From contig NZ_JAAALA010000026.1 of NCBI RefSeq assembly GCF_009905535.1, positions 1-59,489 of the forward strand: a DNA stretch of 59,489 nucleotides, in the 5' to 3' direction. The notes under the pieces are model-generated. The model made no database searches and had not been told where the DNA came from. It was given only the letters and a program-made list of their open reading frames with translations. Position 1 is the stretch's first letter. Each line of letters starts with the position of its first letter. The DNA comes from Caulobacter sp. SLTY. GTDB lineage: Bacteria > Pseudomonadota > Alphaproteobacteria > Caulobacterales > Caulobacteraceae. This document shows positions 1 to 7,981 of the stretch, piece by piece. The position numbers were made by a program, and so were the translations under genes.

Positions 1-285
1 CCCTTCATGCTCGAACCCCGCAGCCCGGTCCTCTACTACCTCCAGCGCCTCCGCGACGAAGCGCACCGCTTCGCGATCGGCAGCCACCGCACCCGCCGCA
101 GCATGGAGATGGTCAAGAACCCGCTGGACGAGATCGAGGGCGTCGGGCCGGGCCGGAAGAAGGCGCTGCTGCACGCGTTCGGCAGCGCGCGGGGGGTGAG
201 CCGCGCGACAGTGGACGACCTGGCGAAGGTGGAGGGGGTGAGCGCGCAGCTGGCGCAGCGGGTGTATGACTTTTTCAGGAAGTGA
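1..285 (+). CDS. uvrC: UvrABC excinuclease subunit C, C-terminal end (partial)
   Basis: This is the last ~94 codons of UvrC; the gene begins before the window. UvrC makes both incisions in nucleotide excision repair. The visible part holds the end of the RNase-H-like nuclease domain ([16 protein letters not shown]) followed by the tandem helix-hairpin-helix that binds DNA ([18 protein letters not shown] and [16 protein letters not shown]). The reading frame is open to the left edge, and the stop is at 283-285. In many alphaproteobacteria uvrC is followed directly by pgsA. Here pgsA lies 10.3 kb downstream, with an accessory block between. The identification is secure; only the start is missing. 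Confidence 0.93.
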   Translation, partial: PFMLEPRSPVLYYLQRLRDEAHRFAIGSHRTRRSMEMVKNPLDEIEGVGPGRKKALLHAFGSARGVSRATVDDLAKVEGVSAQLAQRVYDFFRK

Positions 286-414
286 GGGGGGGGCAGCAAA
301 TTTCTCTTGCTGTAGGGAAGCTCGAGGGAGAAACACTTTAGTGCACCCTTTGCGTGCGCAAATGTAGTAAATGCTGATCCTCTTGATCTAAACTCCCGAC
401 GAATCGGGGGATTC

Positions 415-3400
415 ATGCCCAAATCAAAAAAGCCGACGTCAAGGTCGCCGGACATTCCTCAGCGCAACAAGATTCGCGGTGCGTTGGGTGCCGCGTTGTC
501 GCGGACCAGTGGCCCATCGAGGCCGCGCATCGAGCGTTATCGCATTAGCTTACGCCAAGCCCTGCTTGATGCTCGCCCAGCACTTCCCTCGATATACCGA
601 TCGGAGTTCTTCGGTTGGCTGGATAGGGTTCTGCTTGGAAATGAAGCGGCGCGCAGTGCCTTGACGTTTGGCCTAAGCCCTCATCCGATGGAAGGTCCGA
701 GGATTGCGTTTCCGAGCGAACTTCAATGGCTGGACTATCGGATTCGCCCATACTTCGATGATCTTAGAGGCTTCCGCCAAGCCGCTTTAGCGCTGAATGA
801 TGCGTTCTGGCGACACGACAAGAGCATCTGCTTCAGCGTACTTGAGGATATAGAAAGGCGCTTCGGCACCTCAATTTGGTATATCGAGACAAGGATCGCG
901 ATCGAGCAGTATTTCAACGGGCTTGAGGCTCAAAAAAACTATCTATCCACTATAAAGGACGAATACCCGAAGGGTCTTCCGGCTTATATCGCACATTTCG
1001 CAAGCATAAGAAATGAAGTTCGCTCGACTATGCGACTATTTAGAGACGACGCATCGATCCGAATTGCATCGAGCAACGCCGAAGACTCAATAAAGACTTA
1101 TTTCAAATACAAAATTGCCGACGTGTTTGAATGCACTGATATCGATATATCGAGAATTATTTCTACGGAGCAGGGGCAGTCAATCATAGATATCTATGAA
1201 ACGGCGGTTTCCTTATTTCAGGCAATCATAAACGCTGGGAAGAGCGAACGATACGCAGAAGCTATCCTCAGGGCGACGCAAAACTGGGAGGGCATAGGCG
1301 ACTTCCGCCTCGATAAAATCCGTATTGCCCTTGGAGGCGAACCTCTTGGCAAAGTGGGAGTGAAGACCAACCTCGCGGGTCGGGGGATTTTTTCAGCCAC
1401 TACTCGGTTGGACGTTGCAACAGCGATAAAGAATCTCTGCGACGACCCCGGTGACATATGGGCCGGCGTTGGCGTTCTTTTTGCCGAAGCTTCTGCAACC
1501 GGTGACACTGAATCGCTTCCTGGCCCCTGGCAGAGCGTGCTGGACCACATGCGGTCAGTGATCATGCGTGATGACGACTTCGAGGCATCGGTTGGCGCGC
1601 TCGAAAAGTTCTCACGGAACTTTAGAACACTCTCTACTGGTGCAGCTCTGTCGGACTTCGTGTCCGCGATCACCGGCGCAAAAGATAGCCCCCAAGTTGG
1701 ATTGGGTTCAGCAGCGTTGAACGCGCCGCAGTTTGGATTGCCGGACCTCGCGCTCGCGGGGGACCCTTTGCCACAAGCGTTGACAGTGGTCCAAGCGGCA
1801 AGCGACCCAGCAGAGTTTGGCGTCTGGTTTGGCCGTGACGTAGATCGCCCTGACGGGTCAAGGACGATCCCGGCCTCATATTTTCGCGCCGAACGCCTAT
1901 TCCGACAAGGTCGGCCGTCAGATGCTCTGACCCTCCTTGCACCGATACGGTTACAGGAACTTGACGGCAGTTTGCGGTCGCTTATCGGGCATCTCCGTAT
2001 TGGGCTCAGCTTGAACGAGGGAGAGATCGATAGCGCGCTCCGGGATATTGCTACGGAGGCGGCCCACCGACCAGGGGCTAGATCGTTGCTTCCGGCTGTG
2101 GAGGCAGTCGGTGCAAGGGGGTGGAAGGAACTTGCGGCTCTTTCCGACCGGCTGACTTTAGCCATCTGCCTTGACATCGTTTGGAGGAATACTGGCGACG
2201 ATCTCAGGGCAACTCATCTACGTTTTGCATTCGAAGATTACCTATCGAATGAGCAGGTCACTCGGCCAAGTGAACTCGCGGTCCGGCCAGACGAATTAGA
2301 AAAAACGATATATTTTCTCAGATACATTTGCGTCCCGCCGATTATTGACCTTGCCGGAATATTCGAGGATTCCGCTGGGGTCATCGAGGAAAGATCATCT
2401 ATACTTAAGCTTTTGCGGGAGATTGATCCCCTTCACGACGATGAGTATGCCGAAGAGGCCAGCTTCATATTCACGCGTCGTGCCATCCAAGAAGGCCTAA
2501 ATATCGTGGACAGTAGCCGAGTCCATGTTGACACCACCGCCATATCCCGATGGGCTGAGCGCCGGTATGCCGAAAGCTTTGACAGGTATAAGGCGCTAGT
2601 CTCGGCCGGCATCGGCGTTGCTGAAGATTTCGACGAAATGCTTCGTAGCGCGCTGCGCTCTACGGACCGGCCGACAGACTATTTCAAAGTTCCCGATAAC
2701 GAAGCAGATGCGCTATTGCTTGATATTGTCACTAGCTTGAGGTCGGAATTTCTTTCCAATCAGGAACATGGCTTGCATTTCTATGTTGGAAAAAGAATTC
2801 GACACGGTACTGTCACCGGTCATCTCAGAGGGTCTCTCGAGACGGCCCACCTTATCACTCAGAGGGTCACTGACGGCGGCGGGTATAGAAGCAACGAGTA
2901 TTGGCTGGATCGCCTTACTTTTGAATCAACAGATTGCCGCGAACGGTGCGATAAACTGTTCCGTGAGTTTGCTGAGCGATATGATGCACTCGTTGAGGAT
3001 TTGAAAAACAACAAGCTCCACGTTCAGTCGCGAGAGCGGGCGGGCGGGCTGTTCAACTTCCAGGTCACCCCGCTGTCTTATCACGTAATTCGAAGTGCGG
3101 TGCAGACCGATCTAAGTTTTACGGGATTTCTCGCAAGTTGTTATTCAATATTTTGGGGGCTTCTAGAGCCGTCATTTGCAACTGTGCGGAACCTGATCGG
3201 AGTAGATCTGAAGAATGAGGCGGCCGAAATGTTTGATGGCCTGCAGGCTGGCGTACGCAACCTAGCTATCCCAGACGGGCAGTATCATGAGTTTAGCACC
3301 GCATTGCGCTCAGCTTCTGTCGATGTCCAGCGCCAATTTGAGTCAATGGCTGAGTGGTTTAGAAGGACAGAAACGGAGCAGGCATCCCATTTGTTTGGTC

Positions 3401-3921
3401 TCGAAGCGCTGATCGATATATCAATTGAGTCCGCCCTCAAAACGCACAAGGGGTTCTCCCCTGATATCACTAAGGTGATCACTGGAAATGTGAGGGCGTC
3501 ATCTGCCGTACTAGTTATCATTTCCGATATTGTGTTCATTATCATTGACAATATATGTCGCCGTGCGCAGGCGGGTAGTTCACCAAAGGTTCAAATTGTT
3601 TGCGAATTTGATGCAGAGGCGGATGTACTAACAATCGACGTTATTAATTCCGTCGGTTCGGGGCTAGACCGTGGAATTGTTGATGCGCGATTGCAGGATA
3701 CGCGGGCAAAAATTGCGAGCGGCGATATCCGTGCGGGTGCCTTGAGAGATCATAACTCCGGTTTGCTAAAGATCGCCGCCATTACTGGACAGTCAGAGCG
3801 CGCCGGCTTGACATTCGGATTTTACGGCGCGGATGAATTTAGGACGACTGTGAAGCTTTCGATGATCTCTGGTCCTAGTAATTCTTCCGCTCCCGTTCCT
3901 ATCAACCTTGCGGCGACATAA
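415..3921 (+). CDS. dtcA: Detocs sensor kinase DtcA-like protein (large helical protein with divergent HATPase end)
   Basis: A 1168-aa protein with no signal peptide or membrane segment. Most of it looks alpha-helical; around residues 485-560 there are TPR-like helix pairs (RQGRPSDALTLL, SLRSLIGHLRIGLSLNEGE). The last ~150 residues resemble a histidine-kinase ATP-binding domain: an N-box-like IISDIVFIIIDN with D1045-N1046, a glycine-containing NSVGSG at 1078-1083, and SGLLKI at 1115-1120 in place of the usual GTGLGL. I cannot point to a phospho-accepting histidine with confidence. It is followed at once by a receiver protein and a receiver-phosphorylase fusion, the gene order of Detocs, in which DtcA senses infection and phosphorylates the receivers. 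The ATG at 415 follows a GGGGG tract (406-410) partly enclosed in a small hairpin (395-408). Low G+C and A/T-rich third positions suggest transfer. The assignment rests on architecture and neighbours. Confidence 0.78.
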   Translation: MPKSKKPTSRSPDIPQRNKIRGALGAALSRTSGPSRPRIERYRISLRQALLDARPALPSIYRSEFFGWLDRVLLGNEAARSALTFGLSPHPMEGPRIAFPSELQWLDYRIRPYFDDLRGFRQAALALNDAFWRHDKSICFSVLEDIERRFGTSIWYIETRIAIEQYFNGLEAQKNYLSTIKDEYPKGLPAYIAHFASIRNEVRSTMRLFRDDASIRIASSNAEDSIKTYFKYKIADVFECTDIDISRIISTEQGQSIIDIYETAVSLFQAIINAGKSERYAEAILRATQNWEGIGDFRLDKIRIALGGEPLGKVGVKTNLAGRGIFSATTRLDVATAIKNLCDDPGDIWAGVGVLFAEASATGDTESLPGPWQSVLDHMRSVIMRDDDFEASVGALEKFSRNFRTLSTGAALSDFVSAITGAKDSPQVGLGSAALNAPQFGLPDLALAGDPLPQALTVVQAASDPAEFGVWFGRDVDRPDGSRTIPASYFRAERLFRQGRPSDALTLLAPIRLQELDGSLRSLIGHLRIGLSLNEGEIDSALRDIATEAAHRPGARSLLPAVEAVGARGWKELAALSDRLTLAICLDIVWRNTGDDLRATHLRFAFEDYLSNEQVTRPSELAVRPDELEKTIYFLRYICVPPIIDLAGIFEDSAGVIEERSSILKLLREIDPLHDDEYAEEASFIFTRRAIQEGLNIVDSSRVHVDTTAISRWAERRYAESFDRYKALVSAGIGVAEDFDEMLRSALRSTDRPTDYFKVPDNEADALLLDIVTSLRSEFLSNQEHGLHFYVGKRIRHGTVTGHLRGSLETAHLITQRVTDGGGYRSNEYWLDRLTFESTDCRERCDKLFREFAERYDALVEDLKNNKLHVQSRERAGGLFNFQVTPLSYHVIRSAVQTDLSFTGFLASCYSIFWGLLEPSFATVRNLIGVDLKNEAAEMFDGLQAGVRNLAIPDGQYHEFSTALRSASVDVQRQFESMAEWFRRTETEQASHLFGLEALIDISIESALKTHKGFSPDITKVITGNVRASSAVLVIISDIVFIIIDNICRRAQAGSSPKVQIVCEFDAEADVLTIDVINSVGSGLDRGIVDARLQDTRAKIASGDIRAGALRDHNSGLLKIAAITGQSERAGLTFGFYGADEFRTTVKLSMISGPSNSSAPVPINLAAT

Positions 3922-3922
3922 G

Positions 3923-4378
3923 ATGAAGATACTCGTTGTGGAAGATGAGGATCCAAAGCGAGCCAATATTCTGGCCGCACTTTCAAATCAGTTTCCAAGT
4001 TTTCAGCCAAAGATCGCAAGATCGGTCAGTTCTGCGATCAAGTTTCTTCGAGAAGAGGTGCCTGAGCTAATTCTTTTAGATATGTCATTGCCTACCTTCG
4101 ACATTGGGCCACAAGAGTCTGGCGGGCGACCGCAAGGGTTCGGGGGAATCGAAGTTCTTAGGTACATTGACAGATTTGAGCTCGATGTTCCTGTAATTGT
4201 CGTGACTGCCTACGAAGCGTTTGCAAAGGCGGGCCAACAGATCGATCTGAATGGCTTGGCCAACCAACTATCAGATGCTCACCCTGTCAACTTTCGCGGG
4301 ATTGTCTATTACAATTCAGTGTTCGAAGCGTGGCGAGAAGAGCTTTTCCGTCTTATGGAGGATGTTGTGGTCCCATGA
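3923..4378 (+). CDS. dtcB: Detocs stand-alone receiver DtcB-like protein
   Basis: A 151-aa single-domain response-regulator receiver without an output domain. The acidic pocket is E7/D8 in MKILVVEDED. The phospho-acceptor is D53 in LILLDMSLP, and the switch threonine is in VIVVTAYEAF. The lysine normally found near the end of a receiver is not evident; that stretch reads GIVYYNSVFEAW. The ATG at 3923 is preferred over an in-frame TTG at 3908 because homology begins exactly there, one base after the dtcA stop. The end overlaps the next gene by ATGA, so translation is probably coupled. In Detocs the lone receiver is described as a sink that absorbs stray phosphate and prevents false triggering; the same role here is inferred. 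Confidence 0.78.
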   Translation: MKILVVEDEDPKRANILAALSNQFPSFQPKIARSVSSAIKFLREEVPELILLDMSLPTFDIGPQESGGRPQGFGGIEVLRYIDRFELDVPVIVVTAYEAFAKAGQQIDLNGLANQLSDAHPVNFRGIVYYNSVFEAWREELFRLMEDVVVP

Positions 4379-5613
4379 AGATCCTGGTTGCTGAAGATAG
4401 TGCTGATAAAATTCGCCGTATCCGCGAGGTCGTTGAGGCTGCGGGAGAGTTTGGAAGCATAGAGGTTGTTTTCGCCCAAACGGTGGTCGATGCGAAAGCG
4501 CAGCTTAGGGACACCCATTTTGATTTGCTTATACTAGACGTCTTGCTTCCTAACCGGGCTGGCGATGAGCCAGGCCACGCTTGCACTGTTGCACTTCTTG
4601 AGGAGCTGGCAACGAGAAATTCTTTAAAGAAGCCGCGCCATATTCTTGGCCTTACAGCATACGACGAAGCTATTCGTGATGCGGGAGCCGCGTTCATAAG
4701 TCGGACCTGGGCCGTAGTCAGGTTTTCTTTTGAGAGCGATGAGTGGAGAGCGCAGTTAATATCGAGTATCCGCTACATTCTGGGTGAAGCTCAGCAAGAA
4801 CGCGACGCTCGTTATGAAACGGACCTCTGCGTGCTTACTGCACTCAAGACTCCTGAGTTGGACGCGGTTCTCCGTATCCCTTGGGCTTGGCAGGCTGCGG
4901 AACCCCTTGATGACGTAACGTTCGTGCGGCGGGGTTCGTTTTCGTCCCAGGGGCAGAGCTTTTCGGTGGTAGCAGCGTCGGCCAGCAAGATGGGAATGGT
5001 TAGCGCGGCCCTGTTGGCCGCAAAGCTGGTTGAGCGGGAGCGGCCTCGCTATTTGGTCATGCCTGGCATTTGCGCCGGAGTGAAGGGAAAATGCGGGTAC
5101 GGCGATATCATTGTAGGCGATCCTGTGTGGGACTGGCAAAGCGGAAAGCACTTCGTCGAAGCAGACGTGGCTGGTTTTGCAATTGCGCCTGACCCTCTCC
5201 CGGTTTCGGGCTTTATCCGTAGTAGAATCGATCAACTTCGAGCTGACAGTAAGTTCTGGTTGGGTGTGAAGGATGCTTCTCAGTCAAAGCCGGAAACGGA
5301 GCTGAAGATGCGCCTTGGTCCCATGGCTACTGGATCGTCAGTTCTAGCGGATGAAGACGTCCTTGAAAGGATACTCGTCCAGAATCGGAATTTGACCGCG
5401 GTGGAGATGGAGGCGTACGGCGTTCTTGCGGCGGCGGTGGACGGACGGTTCCCTCGTCCGACTGCTTTTGCGATGAAATCAGTTTGTGATTACGCCGATC
5501 CGACGAAAGACGATCAGTGGCAGGGGTATGCCGCTTATACGAGTGCGCAAGCACTAAAGGAGTTCTTTGAGCGCTACATGGCGGAAATCCGGGATCTTGC
5601 CGGAAGTCGGTAG
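4375..5613 (+). CDS. dtcC: Detocs effector DtcC-like: receiver fused to nucleoside-phosphorylase-type domain
   Basis: A 412-aa fusion. Residues 1-~140 form a receiver with E7/D8 and the phospho-acceptor D55 in LLILDVLLP; LGLTAYDEA supplies the switch threonine. Residues ~155-405 form a PNP/UDP-phosphorylase family domain with the base- and ribose-site motifs PGICAGVKGKCGYGDIIVGD (231 onward), VEMEAYG (343-349) and a catalytic aspartate D372 in KSVCDYAD. All expected active-site motifs are intact. In the characterised Detocs system this domain cleaves ATP into adenine and ribose triphosphate once the receiver is phosphorylated, stopping growth of infected cells. The start is the ATG inside the ATGA overlap with dtcB; in-frame codons further upstream lie inside dtcB. 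The usual receiver lysine is again not evident (VVRFSFESDEW). A metabolic MTA/SAH nucleosidase would not carry a receiver. Confidence 0.83.
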   Translation: MKILVAEDSADKIRRIREVVEAAGEFGSIEVVFAQTVVDAKAQLRDTHFDLLILDVLLPNRAGDEPGHACTVALLEELATRNSLKKPRHILGLTAYDEAIRDAGAAFISRTWAVVRFSFESDEWRAQLISSIRYILGEAQQERDARYETDLCVLTALKTPELDAVLRIPWAWQAAEPLDDVTFVRRGSFSSQGQSFSVVAASASKMGMVSAALLAAKLVERERPRYLVMPGICAGVKGKCGYGDIIVGDPVWDWQSGKHFVEADVAGFAIAPDPLPVSGFIRSRIDQLRADSKFWLGVKDASQSKPETELKMRLGPMATGSSVLADEDVLERILVQNRNLTAVEMEAYGVLAAAVDGRFPRPTAFAMKSVCDYADPTKDDQWQGYAAYTSAQALKEFFERYMAEIRDLAGSR

Positions 5614-5621
5614 CACAGAAC

Positions 5622-5679
5622 GGAAACCTGGGGACGCTATACCGATTTCGGGAAACCTGCGGACACTATACCGATTTCG
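5622..5679. repeat. Two tandem 29-bp direct repeats downstream of the Detocs operon
   Basis: Copies at 5622-5650 and 5651-5679 are head to tail with two mismatches (positions 10 and 15). Both start GGAAACCTG and end CTATACCGATTTCG. They begin 8 bp after the dtcC stop, exactly where base composition returns to high G+C. They may mark the edge of the transferred segment or be a remnant of a small repeat family. There are no spacers, so this is not a CRISPR array. Confidence 0.8.
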
Positions 5680-5692
5680 CCACCCTCCCTGC

Positions 5693-6307
5693 TCACCCCA
5701 ACAGCCCCATCTCCCGCTTCCTCCGCGCCGCCATCTCCGCCAGCCGCTTCGGCTCCATCGTCAGCAGCAGGGTGCGCGTCTGCAGGGCGCCGCGGTTGTA
5801 GGCGTCGTCTTCCAGGCGGCCGAAGCGGAGGAGGCGGGCGAGGGCCAGGGATTTGTCGGCCAGTTTCAGGCGGGTGAGGCGGGTAACCGTGCCGTCGGGG
5901 GCGGTCTTTTCGAGCACGGTGACCTCGCGCACGCCGGCGGCGCGGTCGCGCTCCAGCCGGGCCATGTCCACCTCCAGGGCGCCGTCGGGGCGGACCACGG
6001 CGAGGTCCAGGATGTTGGCGGCGGCCATGCGGCGCAGCTCGGCCAGGGCCCAGAGCTCGCCTGACTCCTCCTCCTCGTCCGGGCCCCCGGTCCCGCCGCC
6101 GCCTGGTGGAGCCAGCAGGGCCTGGATGCGCGGATCGCGCATCAGCCGGTGGGCGGTCCAGCGGGCGGACTTGCGGCTATAGCCGGCCCGGCGGGCCGCC
6201 GGCGTCGCCTGCCCGTCGCGCCGCACCTCCTGCACGAACCTCAGCTGCTGGGCGGTCAGGGGCCGGTCGAGCCGCGGCGGCGGCGCGGAGGACGTGTCGG
6301 CGGTCAT
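5693..6307 (-). CDS. Terminase small subunit-like DNA-binding protein (orphan)
   Basis: 204 aa. The N-terminal part matches phage terminase small subunits: LTAQQLRFVQEVRRDGQAT followed by AARRAGYSRKSARWTAHRLM, a helix-turn-helix that in phages recognises the packaging site. A mid-region LWALAELRRMAAANILDL and the later LKLADKSLALARLLRFGRLED also fit this family. No large terminase, portal or capsid gene is near, so it is either a prophage relic or a host gene that adopted the fold. Codon use is high-G+C like the chromosome, unlike the Detocs genes beside it, which suggests long residence. It converges on dtcC, with the 29-bp repeats between. Confidence 0.65.
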   Translation of the reverse strand: MTADTSSAPPPRLDRPLTAQQLRFVQEVRRDGQATPAARRAGYSRKSARWTAHRLMRDPRIQALLAPPGGGGTGGPDEEEESGELWALAELRRMAAANILDLAVVRPDGALEVDMARLERDRAAGVREVTVLEKTAPDGTVTRLTRLKLADKSLALARLLRFGRLEDDAYNRGALQTRTLLLTMEPKRLAEMAARRKREMGLLG

Positions 6308-6846
6308 GGGCGGCGGCTCCTTGGCGGTGTGCGAGTGACATGGAAGGCTGCGGTCGGCGGCGGTGCGGAGGGCTGAGAACCGCCTGTCGAAGCGGCCCCA
6401 TTATCGCACATTCCGAGCCGCAATGCCGATAATATTCCCTGTTTGTTCTCAAGCCCTTGGGCGGGACCCCGGGGAGGGCGAAGCGCCGCCGGAAGCCCTC
6501 CGGTGCGCTGCAAAGGTCGCAAAATCCCCGCGACAACGCCCTGACAATTCTACCCGGGTGAAATTCCGGGCCGGAAATCGCCGCCGCCGGCCGATGGTGG
6601 CGCCCGCTGGTCGCCGCGCATCAACATTCCCCGCCCCGGCGCCCACGCGACGCCAACGGCTTCGCCAACCTTCGCCGCCGCTGTCTCCACACAAACGCCA
6701 ACGATTCCAGCCGCCTGGCCCTCCGTTCCGGCGCCCGCCCGCGATCCTCGGCGCCGAACCTTGGCGCCACGGGGGTCCCGGCATGGTAGAATGGCGCTTC
6801 GCACCCGCGCGCGGCGCTGAAAGGACGCCGGAAACGCCTGCCCGCC
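6308..6846. other. Intergenic region of ~540 bp without a convincing gene
   Basis: This very G+C-rich stretch lies upstream of the terminase-like gene and downstream of the AhpD-like gene, both on the minus strand. Several frames are open only because stops are rare at this composition. Their translations are arginine/proline/alanine-rich with no recognisable family, and no ribosome site stands out. I see no RNA gene or clear hairpin terminator. Confidence 0.5.
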
Positions 6847-7380
6847 TCAGATCGGACAGCTGGCCTCCTCCAGCTGCAGCATGGCCAGCACCCGGCCAAA
6901 GCCGATGTACTGCCCGGCCATCATGGCCAGCTCGAGGAATTCGGCGTCGCTGAAGTGGCTTCGCATCTGCGCCACATCCTCGTCGCCGATGTTGTGATGA
7001 TCGACAGCCATCTTCTCGGCGAACCGGATGGCGGCGCGTTCGCGGGGGGTGAAACCTTCTCCGTCGGGGGCGTCGACGCCGCGGGCGGCCTCGTCCTCCG
7101 TCACCGTCTCGGGGGCCATGCGAACGCTCTTGCACAGCACGCAGCCGTTGAGGGTGGCGATGCGCAGGCGGACCAGTTCCTTGAGCCGGGCCGGGAGCAG
7201 GCCGGCGCCGCCGGTGTGCCAGGGGTGGTAGAAGCCCTGGTAGGCCTGGACCAGGTCCGGGGCCGGGGCGAAGGCGCGGGCGAAGTGGCGGCCCAGCCAG
7301 TTCTCCTCCGGCGTCGCGTCGTGGATGGCCTTCAGGTAGGGCGGCAGGGCGTCCGGTTCGGGCAGGGGCAGGCGGGACAT
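6847..7380 (-). CDS. Carboxymuconolactone decarboxylase / AhpD-like peroxidase-related protein
   Basis: 177 aa. The all-helical AhpD-like fold is indicated by LKELVRLRIATLNGCVLCKS, where the CxxC pair (C-V-L-C) is the redox-active site, and by the following AIRFAEKMAVDHH and LELAMMAGQYIGFGRVLAML. Members use the cysteine pair to reduce peroxides or maintain thiol balance; the exact substrate cannot be read from the sequence. The start is the ATG at 7380, after which family-like sequence (SRLPLPEPDALP) begins; longer open frames upstream are composition artefacts. It appears to be a single-gene unit. Confidence 0.85.
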   Translation of the reverse strand: MSRLPLPEPDALPPYLKAIHDATPEENWLGRHFARAFAPAPDLVQAYQGFYHPWHTGGAGLLPARLKELVRLRIATLNGCVLCKSVRMAPETVTEDEAARGVDAPDGEGFTPRERAAIRFAEKMAVDHHNIGDEDVAQMRSHFSDAEFLELAMMAGQYIGFGRVLAMLQLEEASCPI

Positions 7381-7515
7381 CGGCGGCTTCCTCCTCGTTT
7401 TGCCGCATCAGGGCAGGGGAGGCGCGGCGGCGCAATGGCGCCCTGGCGTCAAGCCGCGGTGATTGCGGGCCGGCGGCGCCGCGTGGCAATCTGGCCCAAA
7501 CCGGGGAGAGATCAG

Positions 7516-7965
7516 ATGCGTTGGTGGACGGCGATCGGGGTGGCGGCGGTGGTTCTGGCGGCGCCGGCCGTGGCGCAGACCCAGATGCCGGCGGTGGTCA
7601 CCTTCAAGAGCGGGGCGGACGCGGTCACCCCGGCCGGCCGAGCCAGCCTCGACGCCTTCGCCAAGCGTTACAAGCCGGGCAACCCGGTGACCATCTCTGG
7701 CCACGCCACCCTGACGGAGTCCAGGGCGGCCATCAAGGCGGACGGCGGTACGAAGGCCGAGCAGGAGCAGTCGGCGCCCAGCTATGCCGTCGGCCTGTCG
7801 CAGAGGCGGGCGGCCATCGTTCGTGGTTACCTGGCCGGGCGCGGCATACCGAACGGTGTGATGACCACCCAGGCCTTCGGCGCCACCCGCCCCGCCGACC
7901 CCACCGGCAAGCCGGACACCAAGGGGCGGGTCGAGGTCACCGAGGGTCCGACCTCCGGCTGGTAG
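7516..7965 (+). CDS. OmpA-family periplasmic/outer-membrane protein
   Basis: 149 aa. A signal peptide (MRWWTAIGVAAVVLAAPAVA, cut before QTQ) is followed by a small OmpA C-terminal-like domain: VTFKSGADAVTPAGRASLD, then ISGHAT, and the signature LSQRRAAIVRGYLAGRGIP ... TQAFGATRPA ... KGRVEVT. Such domains bind peptidoglycan. The ATG at 7516 follows GGGGAGAG and begins the signal peptide; the longer open frame upstream overlaps the opposite-strand gene. There is an insert (~15 residues, KADGGTKAEQEQSAP) between the strands of the domain. No lipobox is visible. Confidence 0.8.
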   Translation: MRWWTAIGVAAVVLAAPAVAQTQMPAVVTFKSGADAVTPAGRASLDAFAKRYKPGNPVTISGHATLTESRAAIKADGGTKAEQEQSAPSYAVGLSQRRAAIVRGYLAGRGIPNGVMTTQAFGATRPADPTGKPDTKGRVEVTEGPTSGW

Positions 7966-7981
7966 CCGCAAGACCGGCGCC

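Noticed and set aside
286..414. Left-edge copy of the 29-bp repeat as a target-site duplication for Detocs
   Set aside because: Searched by eye; no matching sequence is found between uvrC and dtcA.
1218..2177. A 319-codon minus-strand frame inside dtcA
   Set aside because: Serine/arginine-rich with no domain; it overlaps the operon gene that has coherent architecture and neighbours.
4375..5613. Housekeeping MTA/SAH nucleosidase
   Set aside because: The receiver fusion and operon with a second receiver and a kinase-like protein point to a signalled effector; a separate metabolic mtnP exists at 50797.
5622..5679. CRISPR array
   Set aside because: Only two repeat copies, directly adjoining with no spacer, and no cas genes.
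6449..7489. A 346-codon minus-strand frame over the AhpD-like gene
   Set aside because: Its product is an arginine/proline/alanine string; the overlapping frame gives a clear AhpD-like protein.
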